Source of the DNA: Methylocystaceae bacterium
GTDB taxonomy: Bacteria; Pseudomonadota; Alphaproteobacteria; Rhizobiales; Beijerinckiaceae
Length of the DNA: 8,154 nt
Assembly (NCBI GenBank): GCA_003152255.1
Contig: PLZT01000115.1
Location: forward strand, 1-8,154
Direction of reading: 5' to 3'
The notes beneath the pieces were generated by a model. The model did no database searches, had not been told where the DNA came from, and saw only the letters and a list, made by a program, of their open reading frames with translations. Positions 6,898 through 8,154 of this stretch are shown piece by piece. The translations under genes were made by a program, and so were the position numbers. Position 1 is the first letter of the stretch, and every line of letters starts with the position of its first letter.

Positions 6898-7874
6898 TGC
6901 TCGCGGACGTTCAGGCGCACTTCGGATTGACGCGGCCGTTTCATCGTGTCGGCAACTATGAGACCGAGCATCAACGCGCGCTAGTGCGCGAGGTGTGCGC
7001 CGTCGTGCAGACGGGCAGGCTGGTCGTCGTCGCCGGGCTGGTCGGCTCAGGTAAGACACATCTGCTGACCCGCATCGAAGAAGAGCTTGTGCGCGCCAAC
7101 AAAGTTGCGGTCGCGAAGTCGCTGGCGGTCGATAAGCGCCGCACGTCGCTGCCCTCGCTCATCGAGGCCATGTTTTACGATCTCACGCCCGGCGATCGCA
7201 CCCAGGTCAAGATCCCCAAGCAACCCGAGCGGCGCGAGCGCGACCTCCGCGACCTCATGCGCAAGAGCAAACATCCCGTCGTGCTAATCGTCGACGAGGC
7301 CCACGAGCTACATCACAAGACGCTGACCGGCTTCAAGCGACTGATGGAAATGGCCGCGGGCGCTGGCGTCACCCTATCGGTGCTGCTGATCGGGCATCCA
7401 AAGCTGCGCAACGATCTTCGCCGGCCGCAGATGGAGGAGATCGGCTACCGCACCACGACCTTCGAGTTCGAGGGCGTGTCCGGCAATCGCCGCGAATTCA
7501 TCGGCTGGCTGCTGAAAACTTGCGCGAGGGAGGGCGTCAAACCGGCAGACCTCATGGATGTGAACGCGATCGAGCTGTTGGCGGAGCGGCTGCGCACGGC
7601 GTTGCAGATCGAGATGCATCTAACGCTGGCCTTCGAGCATGCCTTTCGCCTCGGCGAAAGCCGGGTGTCCGTCGAAGTTGTCGAGCAGGTGCTGTCGCGT
7701 GCGATCGACGAACTCGAACCGACCTTAACCCGCAACGGCTATGACGCGCCCGCTCTGACCGCGCTGCTCAACGCCAAGCCCGCCGAAGTGCGCGACTTCC
7801 TCGCCGGCGCCCTCCCCGGCGACCGCGCGCGGGAGTTCACGGAGCAATTACGCAGCGCAGGAGTGCCGGTGTGA
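6897..7874 (+). CDS. AAA ATPase transposition regulator (TniB/TnsC-like)
   Basis: This is a 325-residue AAA-type ATPase, the expected partner of the transposase. Relatives (TniB, Tn552 p271, TnsC, MuB) bind target DNA in an ATP-dependent way and activate the transposase, often giving target immunity. Walker A is GLVGSGKT at 47-54. Walker B is VVLIVDEAHE at 128-137, with D133 and E134. LLIGHPKL at 163-170 fits sensor 1, and GNRREFIGWLL (196-206) begins a helical lid region. The N-terminus FGLTRPFHRVGNYETEHQRA resembles the ExeA/TniB group. The start overlaps the transposase stop by one base (TGATG), and GGGAGAGG precedes it. The stop is 18 bases before the right repeat, so no further gene follows. 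IS21 IstB is a less likely relative because the length and N-terminus differ. Confidence 0.9.
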   Translation: MLADVQAHFGLTRPFHRVGNYETEHQRALVREVCAVVQTGRLVVVAGLVGSGKTHLLTRIEEELVRANKVAVAKSLAVDKRRTSLPSLIEAMFYDLTPGDRTQVKIPKQPERRERDLRDLMRKSKHPVVLIVDEAHELHHKTLTGFKRLMEMAAGAGVTLSVLLIGHPKLRNDLRRPQMEEIGYRTTTFEFEGVSGNRREFIGWLLKTCAREGVKPADLMDVNAIELLAERLRTALQIEMHLTLAFEHAFRLGESRVSVEVVEQVLSRAIDELEPTLTRNGYDAPALTALLNAKPAEVRDFLAGALPGDRAREFTEQLRSAGVPV

Positions 7875-7892
7875 CTTGGGCGATTTCGCTCG

Positions 7893-8056
7893 TTGGCGCA
7901 GATTGTGAGCAGAGTTCTCCGTTGGCGAGCACGGCGCGATGATGGCAAGCACATTGGCAGATAATGTGAGCACGCTGCCCGCTCCATTGTCAGTTAATCC
8001 GAGTAGAAATCGTCGATGTTTGCGAGCACAAGCTCCGATAATTGCGAGCGGCTACA
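7893..8056 (-). repeat. Right terminal inverted repeat (164 bp)
   Basis: This is the exact reverse complement of 4333-4496. Its motifs mirror those of the left end at 8042-8049, 8020-8027, 7964-7971, 7943-7950, 7923-7930 and 7903-7910 (read on the minus strand). The outer terminus is CTACA at 8052-8056. No part of the ATPase coding region lies within it. Confidence 0.95.
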
Positions 8057-8109
8057 ACTAGGCACCAAACCCGCATAGTTCCCCCTAACGAGCAGCGTAC
8101 TAAACGGAA

Positions 8110-8122
8110 TCGCCTACGGCGA
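8110..8122. repeat. Hairpin TCGCC-TAC-GGCGA
   Basis: This is a perfect 5-bp stem with a 3-base loop. It is preceded by CGGAA and followed by TAACTTTAAG. A similar hairpin follows about 15 bases later with the same CCTA(A)CGGCG core, so the two look like variants of one short palindromic unit. Confidence 0.5.
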
Positions 8123-8136
8123 TAACTTTAAGCGGA

Positions 8137-8152
8137 GCCGCCTAACGGCGGC
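8137..8152. repeat. Hairpin GCCGCC-TAAC-GGCGGC
   Basis: This is a perfect 6-bp GC stem with a 4-base loop, near the window edge. It shares the CGCCTAxCGGCG core with the hairpin at 8110-8122, and both are preceded by a CGGA. It could be a repetitive extragenic palindrome or a terminator stem for a gene beyond the window. No run of T follows within the visible bases, so a standard terminator is not supported. Confidence 0.5.
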
Positions 8153-8154
8153 AA

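Larger units (their letters stand above)
4333..8056 (+). mobile_element. Tn552/Tn402-like transposon with 164-bp terminal inverted repeats
   Basis: This is a 3724-bp element bounded by perfect 164-bp inverted repeats starting TGTAGCCGCTCG and ending with its complement. The TGT...ACA termini are typical of the Mu/Tn7/Tn552 group of DDE transposons. It carries resolvase, DDE transposase and AAA ATPase genes in one operon reading left to right, as in transposons that move replicatively and resolve cointegrates. No tniQ and no cargo gene are present: the ATPase stops 18 bases before the right repeat. It interrupts the gene starting at 3950. Flanks ATAGC (left) and ACTAG (right) do not form a direct repeat at 5, 6 or 7 bp. 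The intact genes and identical ends suggest a recent or still active element. Family naming is by architecture; I cannot assign a named transposon. Confidence 0.9.
8057..8154. other. Non-coding right flank of the transposon
   Basis: These 98 bases show no gene. The longest open run from the junction is 22 codons, ending at TAA 8123-8125. The sequence does not begin with a copy of the left flank, and I cannot recognise the missing 3' end of the interrupted gene. It contains two GC-rich hairpins, annotated separately. Confidence 0.6.

Noticed and set aside
7875..7892. Search for a tniQ gene after the ATPase
   Set aside because: Only 18 bases separate the ATPase stop from the right inverted repeat, so no tniQ fits inside the element.
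7739..7987. 82-codon minus-strand frame running from the right inverted repeat into the ATPase gene
   Set aside because: It mostly covers the terminal repeat and the antisense of the ATPase, has no ribosome-binding site, and looks like no known protein.

Overview
This is a GC-rich window of about 60% G+C. Its codon use and protein families point to an alphaproteobacterium. It looks like part of a mobilizable plasmid or integrated mobilizable element that has been hit by a transposon. The alphaproteobacterial assignment is an inference from protein character and composition, because no phylogenetic marker gene is present. No replication, partition or antibiotic-resistance gene is visible, so the replicon is probably only partly shown.

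The left part (1-2923) is a mobilization module. A non-coding leader contains a candidate oriT/nick motif and a small inverted repeat. It is followed by a MobC-type relaxosome accessory gene, which overlaps by 4 bases a 780-residue protein joining a three-histidine relaxase domain to a TraA/RecD-like superfamily 1 helicase. Next come three small genes of unknown function (3003-3515, 3552-3869, 3950-4399). The first is basic and probably co-transcribed with the mobilization genes. The other two lie in a locally AT-richer stretch.

The right part (4333-8056) is a complete-looking 3724-bp transposon. It is bounded by perfect 164-bp terminal inverted repeats that begin TGTAG and end CTACA. Inside are three co-directional genes with overlapping ends: a serine resolvase, a 552-residue DDE transposase with rve/Mu-type architecture, and a 325-residue TniB/TnsC-like AAA ATPase. 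This is the logic of Tn552/Tn402(Tn5053)-type elements, but no tniQ is seen. Each end carries an array of short GCTCRCMW-type motifs spaced about 20-23 bp apart, probably transposase-binding sites. A region of inverted short motifs just upstream of the resolvase is a candidate res site.

The transposon interrupts the third small gene. The reading frame runs into the left end and stops there, so the last 22 residues are transposon-encoded. The two flanks show no obvious target-site duplication, so the right flank (8057-8154) may not be the original continuation of the interrupted gene. That flank has no gene and contains two GC-rich hairpins. The most notable items are the long, perfectly matched multi-site ends, the TniQ-less three-gene transposon, and the relaxase-helicase fusion.
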